Shown here one piece after another: positions 36,335-45,672 of a DNA stretch of 64,000 bases (positions are counted from its first letter, which is position 1; every line of letters begins with the position of its first letter). The notes below the pieces were generated by a model, which was not told where the DNA came from, did not search any database, and saw nothing but the letters and a program-made list of their open reading frames with translations. The translations under genes were made by a program, and so were the position numbers. This DNA is from Roseinatronobacter alkalisoli (GTDB lineage: Bacteria > Pseudomonadota > Alphaproteobacteria > Rhodobacterales > Rhodobacteraceae): the NCBI RefSeq assembly GCF_028745735.1, contig NZ_JAQZSM010000001.1, positions 372,001 through 436,000 of the forward strand. The letters run 5' to 3'.

Positions 36335-37357
36335 ATGGGCTACAGAGTCGTCGTCGTGGGTGCCACAGGTAATGTGGGCCGCGAAATGCTGAATATCCTC
36401 GCCGAACGCGAGTTTCCGGTTGATGAGATTGCCGCGCTGGCGTCGCGCCGCTCTCAGGGAACCGAAGTCAGCTTTGGCGACCGAACTTTGAAATGTCAGG
36501 ATCTGGAACAGTTCGATTTCACGGGCTGGGACATGGCATTGTTTGCCATCGGGTCCGATGCAACCCAGAAATACGCGCCCATTGCCGCCAAGGCGGGCTG
36601 TGTGGTGATCGATAATTCGTCGCTGTATCGCTACGACCCTGATGTGCCGCTGGTGGTGCCGGAAGTGAACGCCGAAGCGGTGGATGGCTACACAAAGAAA
36701 AACATCATTGCCAACCCCAACTGCTCGACCGCGCAGATGGTTGTCGCGCTGAAACCCCTGCATGACCGCGCGCGCATCAAGCGCGTGGTGGTCAGCACCT
36801 ATCAATCGGTGTCGGGGTCCGGCAAGGAAGCCATCGATGAGCTGTGGAACCAGACCAAAGGCGTTTATGTCCCCGGTCAGGAAGTGGCGCCAAGCGTCTA
36901 TCCAAAGCAGATCGCGTTCAATGTGATTCCGCATATCGATGTCTTCATGGAAGACGGGTCGACCAAGGAAGAATGGAAGATGGTCGTCGAGACCAAGAAG
37001 ATCATTGACCCGAAGATCAAGGTCACGGCAACCTGCGTGCGCGTGCCGGTTTTTGTGGGGCATTCGGAATCCATCAATATCGAATTCGAGGATTTTCTGG
37101 ATGAAGATGAGGCGCGCGACATTCTGCGTGAAGCGCCGGGTATTCTGGTGATCGACAAGCGCGAAAACGGTGGCTACATCACTCCGGTTGAATGCGTGGG
37201 TGACTATGCGACCTATATCAGCCGCATTCGTCAGGATTCGACCATCGACAATGGCCTGAACCTGTGGTGCGTCAGTGACAACCTGCGCAAGGGTGCCGCG
37301 TTGAATGCGGTGCAGATTGCCGAAGTTCTGGGGAACCGCTGCCTGAAAAAGGGCTGA
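36335..37357 (+). CDS. asd: Aspartate-semialdehyde dehydrogenase
   Basis: 340 residues with the NADP site GATGNVGREM (near 9-18), the catalytic Cys in NPNCSTAQM (near 130) and the substrate region TYQSVSGSGKEA. It reduces aspartyl phosphate on the way to lysine, diaminopimelate, methionine and threonine. The start at 36335 has a consensus AAGGAGG five bases upstream, so in-frame codons to 36194 are not used. Single-gene unit ending in a clear terminator. Confidence 0.97.
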   Translation: MGYRVVVVGATGNVGREMLNILAEREFPVDEIAALASRRSQGTEVSFGDRTLKCQDLEQFDFTGWDMALFAIGSDATQKYAPIAAKAGCVVIDNSSLYRYDPDVPLVVPEVNAEAVDGYTKKNIIANPNCSTAQMVVALKPLHDRARIKRVVVSTYQSVSGSGKEAIDELWNQTKGVYVPGQEVAPSVYPKQIAFNVIPHIDVFMEDGSTKEEWKMVVETKKIIDPKIKVTATCVRVPVFVGHSESINIEFEDFLDEDEARDILREAPGILVIDKRENGGYITPVECVGDYATYISRIRQDSTIDNGLNLWCVSDNLRKGAALNAVQIAEVLGNRCLKKG

Positions 37358-37379
37358 GCATCCCTTTCACCATTTTGCC

Positions 37380-37409
37380 AAGGCACGGGTTCGCACCCGT
37401 GCCTTTTTA
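37380..37409 (+). terminator. Terminator of asd
   Basis: Perfect 10-base-pair stem AGGCACGGGT / ACCCGTGCCT with a TCGC loop, followed by TTTTTAT, 23 bases after the asd stop. Confidence 0.9.
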
Positions 37410-37565
37410 TATGGTGCGCAGGTTTCCCGCTGTGACCCTTTGGTTTCCAATCGGAAATGTGAAAGGCGTTTCCGGTGTCGAAAATGTCGGAATCGCGGCT
37501 GTGCGTTCTGTCTTGCCCCGTTATAGCTGTGCCAACAGCGACAACTTACCGCAGGGAAGAGAGAC

Positions 37566-39242
37566 ATGACCTTCAAGACCGATATCGAAATCGCGCGCGA
37601 GGCCAAAAAACGGCCCATTCAGGAAATCGGCGCGAAACTGGGCATTCCGTCAGAGCATCTGTTGCCCTTCGGGCATGACAAGGCCAAGGTCAGTCAGGAA
37701 TTTGTGGCCGATGCGCGCGGACGCAAGCGCGGCAAGCTGATCCTTGTGACCGCGATCAACCCGACCCCTGCGGGCGAAGGCAAAACCACGACAACCGTTG
37801 GGTTGGGCGATGGGCTGAATGCCATTGGTAAGAACGCCGCGATCTGCATTCGTGAAGCCAGCCTTGGGCCGAATTTCGGCATGAAGGGTGGCGCGGCCGG
37901 TGGCGGCTACGCGCAGGTTGTCCCCATGGAAGACATGAACCTGCATTTCACTGGTGATTTCCACGCCATCACCTCTGCGCATAATCTGCTGTCGGCGATG
38001 ATCGACAATCATATCTACTGGGGGAATGAGCTGGAAATTGACGAGCGCCGCATCACATGGCGCCGTGTCATGGATATGAATGACCGCGCATTGCGCGATA
38101 TGGTCGTCAGCCTTGGCGGTGTGTCGAACGGTTTTGCCCGCCAGACCGGTTTTGACATTACTGTTGCGTCCGAAGTGATGGCGATCCTGTGCCTTGCTGC
38201 TGATCTGGAAGATCTGCAAAACCGTCTGGGCGATATCGTGATTGCCTATCGCCGCGACAAGACACCGATCTATTGCCGCGATATCGGGGCAGAAGGCGCG
38301 ATGACGGTTCTGCTGAAAGACGCGATGCAGCCCAATCTGGTGCAGACGCTGGAAAACAACCCCGCCTTTGTGCATGGCGGCCCTTTTGCCAATATCGCGC
38401 ATGGCTGCAATTCGGTTGTTGCCACGCAAACCGCGCTGGGCCTGGCCGATTATGTCGTCACCGAAGCAGGCTTCGGCGCCGATCTGGGGGCTGAGAAGTT
38501 CTTCAACATCAAATGCCGGAAAGCAGGATTGACGCCATCGGTCGCGGTGATCGTGGCCACTGTGCGCGCGATGAAAATGAATGGTGGTGTCGCGAAGGCG
38601 GATCTTGGTGCGGAAAATGTAGAGGCGGTGCAGAAAGGCTGCCCGAACCTGGGGCGCCATGTCGAGAATGTGAAATCCTTCGGGGTGCCGGTGGTTGTGG
38701 CGATCAACCATTTCCATTCCGACACGGACGCGGAAGTTGACGCCGTGAAAGAATATGTCGCCTCGCTTGGTGCGGAAGCGATTCTGTGTCGCCATTGGGC
38801 GCAAGGGTCTGCGGGGATTGCCGAACTGGCCACACGCGTAGCGGAAATTGCCGATGGTGACCGGGCACAGTTTGCGCCCCTTTACGGCGATGACATGCCG
38901 CTGTTCGAGAAAATCGAAACAGTTGCACGGCGGATTTACCGGGCAGATGAAGTGCTGGCAGATGGCAAAATCCGCAGCCAGCTGAAAGAATGGGAAACGG
39001 CGGGATATGGCCATTTGCCGATCTGCATGGCAAAGACGCAGTATTCCTTTACCACCGACCCGAACCGCCGCGGCGCGCCCGTCAACCATTCGGTGCCGGT
39101 GCGTGAAGTGCGCCTTGCGGCAGGGGCCGGGTTCATTGTGGTTATCTGCGGGGAGATCATGACCATGCCGGGTCTGCCGCGCAAACCGGCGGCACAATCG
39201 ATCCGGTTCAATGAGGAAGGACTGATTGAAGGGCTGTTCTGA
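37566..39242 (+). CDS. fhs: Formate-tetrahydrofolate ligase
   Basis: 558 residues with the ATP-binding signature [18 protein letters not shown] (near 68-85), the family stretch [19 protein letters not shown], and [10 protein letters not shown] later. It makes 10-formyl-tetrahydrofolate from formate, ATP and tetrahydrofolate. Together with folD, 450 bases downstream, it connects formate to the one-carbon pool. The 157 bases before it hold no recognisable gene. Confidence 0.97.
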   Translation: MTFKTDIEIAREAKKRPIQEIGAKLGIPSEHLLPFGHDKAKVSQEFVADARGRKRGKLILVTAINPTPAGEGKTTTTVGLGDGLNAIGKNAAICIREASLGPNFGMKGGAAGGGYAQVVPMEDMNLHFTGDFHAITSAHNLLSAMIDNHIYWGNELEIDERRITWRRVMDMNDRALRDMVVSLGGVSNGFARQTGFDITVASEVMAILCLAADLEDLQNRLGDIVIAYRRDKTPIYCRDIGAEGAMTVLLKDAMQPNLVQTLENNPAFVHGGPFANIAHGCNSVVATQTALGLADYVVTEAGFGADLGAEKFFNIKCRKAGLTPSVAVIVATVRAMKMNGGVAKADLGAENVEAVQKGCPNLGRHVENVKSFGVPVVVAINHFHSDTDAEVDAVKEYVASLGAEAILCRHWAQGSAGIAELATRVAEIADGDRAQFAPLYGDDMPLFEKIETVARRIYRADEVLADGKIRSQLKEWETAGYGHLPICMAKTQYSFTTDPNRRGAPVNHSVPVREVRLAAGAGFIVVICGEIMTMPGLPRKPAAQSIRFNEEGLIEGLF

Positions 39243-39250
39243 TCGCGGCG

Positions 39251-39308
39251 GGGGATGGTGGACGGACGCTCGCGCCCTTGCGGGCGCATCGCCCCGCCCA
39301 CCATCCCC
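39251..39308 (+). terminator. Nested inverted repeat after fhs
   Basis: Outer arms GGGGATGGTGG and CCACCATCCCC (11 base pairs, perfect) enclose an inner hairpin GCGCCC-TTG-CGGGCGC. The structure starts nine bases after the fhs stop. There is no T-run, so it may be a 3'-end stabiliser or a rho-assisted stop rather than a simple terminator. Confidence 0.5.
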
Positions 39309-39378
39309 TGTGGGCGCATTGAACTGATGCGGTGAACAGGCTAGGAGGCGGCAGGTTCATGAAGAATGGAAAGCCTCT

Positions 39379-39675
39379 ATGCCCAACCCCGCAGAATGCC
39401 AGAGCATGAAGGAATTACGCGCCGAGATTGACCGGATTGATTGCGCCCTGATTGCCTTGCTGGCGGAACGTTCAGGATATATCGATCGCGCGGCCCAGTT
39501 GAAGCCCGCCGAAGGATTGCCCGCCCGCATAGATGACCGTGTGGCGCAGGTTCTGGAAAATATTCGCCAAAATGCCACGCGTGCCGGGTTGGACCCCAGA
39601 TTGGCGCACTGTCTGTGGCAGCAGATCATTGACTGGTCAATCGCGCGCGAAGAGCGTGTGCTGGGACCCCGCTGA
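39379..39675 (+). CDS. Chorismate mutase (AroQ class)
   Basis: 98 residues, all helical, with the AroQ start LRAEIDRIDCALIALLAERSGYI (partly visible, near 13-35) and the later QIIDWSIAREE helix. It converts chorismate to prephenate for Phe/Tyr synthesis; the similar isochorismate-pyruvate lyase fold is a less likely alternative. It lies between fhs and folD, with 15 bases before folD, so folD may be read with it. Confidence 0.85.
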   Translation: MPNPAECQSMKELRAEIDRIDCALIALLAERSGYIDRAAQLKPAEGLPARIDDRVAQVLENIRQNATRAGLDPRLAHCLWQQIIDWSIAREERVLGPR

Positions 39676-39690
39676 AAAGAGGATCGACAT

Positions 39691-40581
39691 ATGAGCGCAG
39701 CTATTATTGACGGTAAGGAATTCGCAGCGCGGGTCCGGGCCAGGGTTGCGGAGAATGTCGCAAGATTGAAGGCGGATCACGGTCTGACGCCTGGGCTGGC
39801 TGTGGTGCTGGTGGGCGAAGATCCTGCCAGCCAGGTCTATGTACGGTCAAAGGGTAAGCAGACCCTTGAGGTCGGAATGGCATCTTTCGAACATAAGCTG
39901 CCTGATGATACATCTGAAAAAGAGTTGCTTGATCTGATCGATCGTCTGAACCGTGACCCGGAAGTGCATGGGATTCTTGTTCAATTGCCGCTTCCAGCAC
40001 ATCTGGATTCAGATCTGGTGATCAACAGGATTGATCCGGCCAAGGATGTGGATGGCTTTCATATTTCCAATGTAGGGCTTTTGGGAACCGGACAGAAAAG
40101 CATGGTGCCCTGCACCCCGCTGGGCTGTCTGATGATGTTGCGCGAATATCATGGCGACCTGTCGGGGATGAATGCAGTGGTCGTGGGCCGGTCGAATATT
40201 GTCGGCAAACCCATGGCGCAGCTTCTGCTGGGTGACAGTTGCACTGTTACGATTGCGCATTCCCGCACCAGGGATCTGCCGGATATGTGCCGCAGCGCCG
40301 ATATTCTGGTTGCGGCGGTTGGCCGTGCGGAGATGATTCCGGGGGATTGGGTGAAACCGGGGGCGACGGTCATTGATGTGGGTATCAACCGGGTGGAACG
40401 CGAGGGCCGCAACACGCTGGTGGGCGATGTGCATTTTGACAGTGCCGTTCAGGTGGCGGGCGCAATTACCCCGGTGCCGGGCGGGGTTGGTCCCATGACT
40501 ATTGCCTGTTTGCTGGCCAATACAGTAACTGCGGCCTGCCGCGCCAATAAACTGGCGGAACCTGAAGGGCTGACGGCCTAG
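39691..40581 (+). CDS. folD: Methylenetetrahydrofolate dehydrogenase/cyclohydrolase
   Basis: 296 residues with the FolD motifs [16 protein letters not shown] (the Lys and Tyr of the active site), [21 protein letters not shown] (NADP site) and [11 protein letters not shown]. It interconverts methylene-, methenyl- and formyl-tetrahydrofolate. The 40 bases between it and the convergent lysR gene contain a loopless CCCCCGCGGGGG palindrome but no clear terminator. Confidence 0.96.
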   Translation: MSAAIIDGKEFAARVRARVAENVARLKADHGLTPGLAVVLVGEDPASQVYVRSKGKQTLEVGMASFEHKLPDDTSEKELLDLIDRLNRDPEVHGILVQLPLPAHLDSDLVINRIDPAKDVDGFHISNVGLLGTGQKSMVPCTPLGCLMMLREYHGDLSGMNAVVVGRSNIVGKPMAQLLLGDSCTVTIAHSRTRDLPDMCRSADILVAAVGRAEMIPGDWVKPGATVIDVGINRVEREGRNTLVGDVHFDSAVQVAGAITPVPGGVGPMTIACLLANTVTAACRANKLAEPEGLTA

Positions 40582-40621
40582 GCACATGGTGCGCCCCCGC
40601 GGGGGGGGGACGCGACAGGTG

Positions 40622-41545
40622 CTACGGGACGGATGCCCCGGGTTCAGCAAGCGCGGCCCTGATGCGTGCGGCAATGAAATCCGTGAAAAGCGTCACTTTC
40701 AGGTCGCGCAAGCGTCTGTGTGGTGTCAGCGCGGCCAGGGTGACGGGCTGGGGAGGCGTGGATTCCGCCACAGGTACCAGCGCGCCTGAGCGCAGGTGAT
40801 CCGCGACCTCGAATATCGGTTTCATGACAATGCCATGTCCGTCCAGCGCCCAGCCGGTCAGAACATCGCCGTCATCGGATTCGAATGGCCCGCTTATCTT
40901 GAACCGCTGCGGGCCTGATTGCGTCTGCAAGGTCCATTGAAATTCACGCGCACCGGGAAAGCGCAGATTCAGGCAGTCATGCCCCTGCACCACCAGGGCT
41001 GCGCCATCCTGCGGCATTCCGCGCCGTTCAATATAAGCAGGGGCGGCACACAGGATGCGCGGGCATTGCGCGATGACACGCATTTTCAGAGCGGAATCTT
41101 CCAGCGGGCCAAGGTGAAACGCCAGATCCAACCCTTCGGCGGCGACATCAATACTGCGGTCGGACAGGCGCAGACGCAATTCGATGCCGGGGTTTTCATC
41201 CTTGAAGGCGGGCACGTGCGGCGCAATCAGCCGTCTGCCGATGCCAAGGGGGGCCGCGACGAACAGCGTGCCACGCGGCTGGGCGGTGGCATGGGTCAGG
41301 ATGGCTTCTGCCTCGGTGATGGCATCAAGGATTTTCAACGCGCCATCGTAGAACAACACCCCGTTCGATGTTGGTTTCAGGCTGCGCGTGGTCCGGTTGA
41401 ACAACCGCACGCCCAGATGCTTTTCCAATTCGCCCACGCGCGCTGATGCCACAGCCGGCGATGTGCGCTGATCGCGTGCGGCTGCCGACATGCTGCCCAA
41501 TTCATAGACACGCACGAACATCCGGATATTGTTGATATAGGCCAT
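40622..41545 (-). CDS. LysR family transcriptional regulator
   Basis: 307 residues. The N-terminal winged helix-turn-helix (about 5-62: MSAAARDQRTSPAVASARVGELEKHLG is partly visible as SPAVASARVGELE) is followed by a LysR substrate-binding domain (about 90-300). It is divergent from puuD with 106 bases between the start codons, the usual layout of a LysR protein and its target. A purine-derived ligand is therefore possible. The ligand cannot be read from sequence. Confidence 0.88.
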   Translation of the reverse strand: MAYINNIRMFVRVYELGSMSAAARDQRTSPAVASARVGELEKHLGVRLFNRTTRSLKPTSNGVLFYDGALKILDAITEAEAILTHATAQPRGTLFVAAPLGIGRRLIAPHVPAFKDENPGIELRLRLSDRSIDVAAEGLDLAFHLGPLEDSALKMRVIAQCPRILCAAPAYIERRGMPQDGAALVVQGHDCLNLRFPGAREFQWTLQTQSGPQRFKISGPFESDDGDVLTGWALDGHGIVMKPIFEVADHLRSGALVPVAESTPPQPVTLAALTPHRRLRDLKVTLFTDFIAARIRAALAEPGASVP

Positions 41546-41651
41546 CTGTATTTTCAGGCTGCATTTGAAAGTGTTCGGGGTTTTACTGGATTATCAGAAA
41601 GCCACGCTGCGGTATAGCCTGCGTGTCATACGTCAAAATGGAGGAAACCCC

Positions 41652-42881
41652 ATGCTGGAACTGGCTGTTATTGGTGCCTGGGCAGAATTCGCCCTGCGCT
41701 GGCTGCATGTGATCACGGCGATTGCCTGGATTGGGTCCAGCTTCTATTTCATCGCGCTTGATCTTGGCCTGCGCAAATCCCCCGACCTGCCACCGGGTGC
41801 ATATGGCGAGGAATGGCAGGTCCATGGTGGCGGATTCTATCATGTCCAGAAATACCTGGTCGCGCCTGCCCACCTGCCCGAACATCTGATCTGGTTCAAA
41901 TGGGAAAGCTACGCGACATGGCTGTCGGGTTTCGCGCTGATGGCGCTGATCTATTATGTCGGCGCGGAATTCTACCTGATCGATGCAGATATGCTTGATC
42001 TGGCGGTGTGGCAGGCCATTGCGATTTCGATTGCCTCGCTCGGGTTGGGGTGGGTCATTTATGACGCCCTGTGCAAATCCCGTTTCGGTGACGACAATAA
42101 CCGCCTGATGGTACTTCTGTTCGTGCTGCTGGTCATCATGGCCTGGGGCTATACGCAGGTTTTTACCGGCCGCGCGGCGTTGCTGCATCTGGGTGCGTTT
42201 ACCGCGACGATCATGAGTGCGAATGTCTTCATGATCATCATTCCCAACCAGAAAATTGTGGTGGCCGATCTGCGTGCGGGCCGGACCCCGGATGCGAAAT
42301 ATGGTCGCATCGCCAAACAGCGGTCCACCCATAACAACTATCTGACGCTACCGGTCATTTTCCTGATGCTGTCCAACCACTATCCGCTGGCCTTCGCGTC
42401 TGATTACAACTGGCTGATCGCGGGGCTGGTTTTCCTGATGGGGGTAACGATCCGGCATTTCTTTAACACCATGCATATGGGTGGCGGCTATAAATGGTGG
42501 ACCTGGGCTGCAACCACGGTGCTGTTCATCGCCATCATCTGGCTTTCGACGCTTGGCCAGCCACGCGATGAAGACGACGCGCTTGCCAGTCTGTCCCCCA
42601 CTGCGGCACGTTTTGTCGAAGATCCGCATTTCGAAGATGTCTATTGGACAGTGGTGGGGCACTGCTCCATGTGTCATGCGCAGGATCCCGTCTGGCCGGG
42701 TCTGCACTGGGCGCCCAAGGGCATAATTCTGGAAACCGAAGCGCAGGTGGCGCGCGCCGCGCAGGTGATCTATCTGCAATCGGGTGTCAGCCACGCCATG
42801 CCGCCGGGAAGCACTGTACTTATGGACAATACTGCCCGCGCGCAGATTGCGGACTGGTATCGGCGCGTCAGCGGGTCATAA
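41652..42881 (+). CDS. puuD: Membrane urate hydroxylase PuuD with C-terminal cytochrome c domain
   Basis: 409 residues. About 320 residues form a polytopic membrane domain (about eight helices) with ALRWLHVITAIAWIGSSFYFIALD partly visible (HVITAIAWIGSSF), GFYHVQKY and NTMHMGGGYKWW. A cytochrome c domain with CSMCH near residue 337 and a Met ligand in SHAMPPGS follows. This is the plan of PuuD, which oxidises urate to 5-hydroxyisourate and passes electrons to the respiratory chain. The start at 41652 has GGAGG upstream. Its product pathway ends in urea, which the urt/ure block could use. Confidence 0.9.
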   Translation: MLELAVIGAWAEFALRWLHVITAIAWIGSSFYFIALDLGLRKSPDLPPGAYGEEWQVHGGGFYHVQKYLVAPAHLPEHLIWFKWESYATWLSGFALMALIYYVGAEFYLIDADMLDLAVWQAIAISIASLGLGWVIYDALCKSRFGDDNNRLMVLLFVLLVIMAWGYTQVFTGRAALLHLGAFTATIMSANVFMIIIPNQKIVVADLRAGRTPDAKYGRIAKQRSTHNNYLTLPVIFLMLSNHYPLAFASDYNWLIAGLVFLMGVTIRHFFNTMHMGGGYKWWTWAATTVLFIAIIWLSTLGQPRDEDDALASLSPTAARFVEDPHFEDVYWTVVGHCSMCHAQDPVWPGLHWAPKGIILETEAQVARAAQVIYLQSGVSHAMPPGSTVLMDNTARAQIADWYRRVSGS

Positions 42882-42950
42882 GCGCATCTTGCGCTGATCA
42901 CCTTCGGGGACGCCGCAGGCCGGGGGGGCAAAGTCACTTGGTATGAGCAG

Positions 42951-42985
42951 AAAAAAGCCCCGCCGAAGGTTGGGCGGGGCTTCTT
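42951..42985. terminator. Bidirectional terminator between puuD and pckA
   Basis: Perfect stem AAGCCCCGCC / GGCGGGGCTT with an 8-base loop. On the minus strand it is followed by a run of T (pckA terminator, 20 bases past the stop). On the plus strand CTTCTTC follows, a weaker stop for puuD. Confidence 0.88.
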
Positions 42986-43004
42986 CATGTAGGTCAGGTC
43001 AGGT

Positions 43005-44603
43005 TCAGCCGATCGCGGCTTGCCTGACCTCATCATCGATGAAGGGGACGTATTGGGCGAAATTCTCGGCAAACATGGCGACAAGCTTTGCCGCCTGCAC
43101 ATCATAGGCTTTGGGATCTTCCCATGTTCTGCGCGGGTCCAGAAGCACATCTGCCACGCCGGGAACCGAAACCGGCACATCGAAGCCGAAATTCGGGTCG
43201 CGCCGGAATTCCGCTGTTTTCAGTGATCCGTCCAGTGCCGCACTCAGCAATGCGCGGGTTGCCTTGATCGGCATGCGCGATCCACTGCCATAGGCCCCGC
43301 CTGTCCAGCCGGTATTCACCAGCCAGCATTCGGCACCGAATTTTGCGATCTTCTGTTGCAGCAACTTCCCGTAAACTTCGGGTCTGCGCGGCATGAACGG
43401 TGCGCCGAAACAGGTCGAGAAGGTGGGTTGCGGTTCGGTCACGCCTTGTTCGGTGCCCGCCACTTTGGACGTGAACCCGGACAGGAAATGATACATCGCC
43501 TGCGCGGGGGTCAACCGTGCGATCGGGGGCAGCACGCCAAAGGCATCGCAGGTCAGCATGATGATGTTCCTGGGAACACCCCCCAGTGACGTGTCAGACG
43601 CGTTCGAAATAGCATCCAGCGGATAGGCGACGCGCGTGTTTGCGGTCAGGCTGTCATCGGTGAAATCCAGTTCCAGCGTGTCAGGGTCGAATACCATGTT
43701 TTCCACAACACTGGCAAAGCGATGCGTGGTTGCATAGATTTCGGGTTCTGCTTCGGCGTCCAGATTGATGGTCTTGGCATAGCAGCCACCCTCGAAATTG
43801 AAGATGCCCTTGTCTGACCAGCCATGTTCGTCATCGCCGATCAATATGCGCGAAGGGTCCGCGGACAGTGTGGTTTTGCCAGTGCCCGAAAGCCCGAAGA
43901 ACACGGCTGCATCCTCGGGGTTGTCAAGCGCGTGGTTGGCGGAACAATGCATCGGCATGATGCCCTTCGCGGGCAGCAGGTAGTTCAGCAAGGTAAAGAC
44001 GGATTTCTTGTTCTCGCCAGCATAGGCGGTGTTGGCGATAAGGATCAGCTTGCGGTCGAAATTCAGCGCAATCACGGTTTCGGACCGGCAGCCATGGCGT
44101 GCCGGGTCGGCCTTGAAGCTGGGGCAGTTAATGATGGTGAATTCGGGCGCGAAGCTTTCCAGTTCCGATGCGTCCGGCCTGCGCAGCATGTGCCGGATGA
44201 ACAACCCGTGCCATGCCAGTTCCGTGACCACACGCACATCCAGCCGATGCGCAGGGTCGGCCCCGCCATACAGATCCTGAACGAATAATTCGCGGCCTTT
44301 GACATGCGCGAGCATGTCTTCATACAGCCGGTCGAAGGCATCCGGCGTCATAGGGGCGTTGTTTTCCCACCAGATTGTGTTTTCAACCGTGTCGGAGCGC
44401 ACCACGAACTTGTCCTTGGGCGAGCGGCCGGTATGCGTGCCGGTTGAGGCCAAAAATGCGCCGCCCAGTCCGATCTGCCCTTCACCGCGCTTGACCGCGG
44501 CTTCAACTAGTGCAGGCTCCAGCAGGTTGTAATATACCGCCGACGCGCCTGTAATGCCTTGATCTTCCAAGCGTTTATTTGGGTTGACGCGGAATTTTTT
44601 CAT
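43005..44603 (-). CDS. pckA: Phosphoenolpyruvate carboxykinase (ATP)
   Basis: 532 residues with the ATP-type PEPCK motifs [15 protein letters not shown] (kinase 1a), LIGDDEHGW (kinase 2, metal-binding Asp) and the substrate region with NCPSF and the [17 protein letters not shown] stretch partly visible. It makes phosphoenolpyruvate from oxaloacetate, the entry to gluconeogenesis. It is divergent from chvI-chvG. The pckA-chvI arrangement is conserved in alphaproteobacteria, and in several of them pckA responds to that two-component system. Confidence 0.97.
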   Translation of the reverse strand: MKKFRVNPNKRLEDQGITGASAVYYNLLEPALVEAAVKRGEGQIGLGGAFLASTGTHTGRSPKDKFVVRSDTVENTIWWENNAPMTPDAFDRLYEDMLAHVKGRELFVQDLYGGADPAHRLDVRVVTELAWHGLFIRHMLRRPDASELESFAPEFTIINCPSFKADPARHGCRSETVIALNFDRKLILIANTAYAGENKKSVFTLLNYLLPAKGIMPMHCSANHALDNPEDAAVFFGLSGTGKTTLSADPSRILIGDDEHGWSDKGIFNFEGGCYAKTINLDAEAEPEIYATTHRFASVVENMVFDPDTLELDFTDDSLTANTRVAYPLDAISNASDTSLGGVPRNIIMLTCDAFGVLPPIARLTPAQAMYHFLSGFTSKVAGTEQGVTEPQPTFSTCFGAPFMPRRPEVYGKLLQQKIAKFGAECWLVNTGWTGGAYGSGSRMPIKATRALLSAALDGSLKTAEFRRDPNFGFDVPVSVPGVADVLLDPRRTWEDPKAYDVQAAKLVAMFAENFAQYVPFIDDEVRQAAIG

Positions 44604-44747
44604 TATGCCTGCTCCGTCTGGCGCTAGAACAATTTGGGTCAGGGCCGGTCATGGCCGACAAGAATACAACAGCGTCAGTGGCCCGACGCTGCCATACCCA
44701 ACGCTATAGCACCTGCAATATGGCGATTGATAGGCGTGTTTCCCGCA

Positions 44748-44777
44748 GTTAGCGCAACCAAATGCACGTTAGCGCAA
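44748..44777 (-). promoter_or_regulatory. Tandem 10-base boxes upstream of pckA
   Basis: GTTAGCGCAA occurs twice exactly, at 44748-44757 and 44768-44777, with a 20-base period. This puts both boxes on the same face of the helix, 145-175 bases before the pckA start. On the pckA strand they read TTGCGCTAAC. GCGC-centred, TAAC-ended boxes are the sort of half site a LacI-family carbon regulator (PckR/CceR type) might use, but I cannot confirm that. Confidence 0.45.
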
Positions 44778-44839
44778 TATTAATACCGGCAGGAAATAAA
44801 TGTGTTGCGAATTCGCACGATCCGGGACGAATCGCAGCC

Positions 44840-44868
44840 TTGCCAACTAACCTGACAAGTATTTTATT
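44840..44868 (+). promoter_or_regulatory. Possible chvI promoter
   Basis: TTGCCA (44840-44845) is separated by 17 bases from TTTATT (44863-44868), about 85 bases before the chvI start. Moderate match to a sigma-70 promoter; no other pair in the space looks better. Confidence 0.3.
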
Positions 44869-44950
44869 GCGTCTCACCTGTGCATGAGTGAATATGTGGC
44901 AAAAATAAGGCAGTCAGGCCGGTTACAGCAGCAGTGAAAAGGACAGGCAT

Positions 44951-45649
44951 ATGTCGAGGATCGCACTTGTCGATGATGACAGGAACATTCTGACTTCCGT
45001 TTCGATTTGCCTGGAAGCAGAAGGTTTTGAAGTCGAAACCTATAATGACGGGCAATCCGCATTGGAAGCATTCAATCGCAAACTGCCGGATATGGCGGTT
45101 CTCGATATGAAGATGCCCCGCATGGACGGAATGGAATTGCTGCAGCGCCTGCGCCAGAAAACCCAGATGCCGATCATCTTTCTGACCTCCAAGGATGATG
45201 AGATTGACGAGGTTCTGGGCCTGCGCATGGGGGCCGATGATTATGTGAAAAAGCCCTTTTCACAACGACTTCTGGTGGAACGCATTCGCGCCCTTCTGCG
45301 GCGCAAGCAGGCCCTTGAAAGCGGCGATGACGGTGGCGAGGAAGCAAAGACTATTGTTCGCGGCAATCTGGAAATGGACCCACTGCGCCATTCGGTGAAA
45401 TGGAAGGGTAAGGATGTCACGCTGACCGTGACGGAATTCCTGCTGCTTCAGGCTTTGGCGCAACGTCCGGGCGTGGTGAAATCCCGCGATCAGCTGATGG
45501 ATGTCGCCTATGACGATCAGGTCTATGTCGATGACCGGACGATTGACAGCCACATCAAGCGCCTGCGCAAGAAGATGCGCAGCGTTGACGAAGAATTCTC
45601 TTCGATCGAAACCCTTTACGGGATCGGCTACAAGTATAACGAAGCCTGA
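44951..45649 (+). CDS. chvI: Response regulator ChvI (OmpR family)
   Basis: 232 residues. The receiver domain (1-120) has acidic residues LVDDD, the phospho-acceptor Asp in [12 protein letters not shown] (D52 region) and the switch Lys in LTSKDD. The winged-helix output domain (about 135-230) ends [15 protein letters not shown]. Partner of the ChvG kinase encoded next. In related bacteria ChvG-ChvI responds to acidity, envelope state or growth conditions and controls exopolysaccharide and central carbon genes. Confidence 0.94.
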   Translation: MSRIALVDDDRNILTSVSICLEAEGFEVETYNDGQSALEAFNRKLPDMAVLDMKMPRMDGMELLQRLRQKTQMPIIFLTSKDDEIDEVLGLRMGADDYVKKPFSQRLLVERIRALLRRKQALESGDDGGEEAKTIVRGNLEMDPLRHSVKWKGKDVTLTVTEFLLLQALAQRPGVVKSRDQLMDVAYDDQVYVDDRTIDSHIKRLRKKMRSVDEEFSSIETLYGIGYKYNEA

Positions 45650-45672
45650 TATACGAGGGGTGGCCCTTTGGG

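Noticed and set aside
40589-40602. CCCCCGCGGGGG between folD and lysR as a terminator
   Set aside because: The palindrome has no room for a loop larger than its own centre and no T-run, so it is not a convincing terminator.
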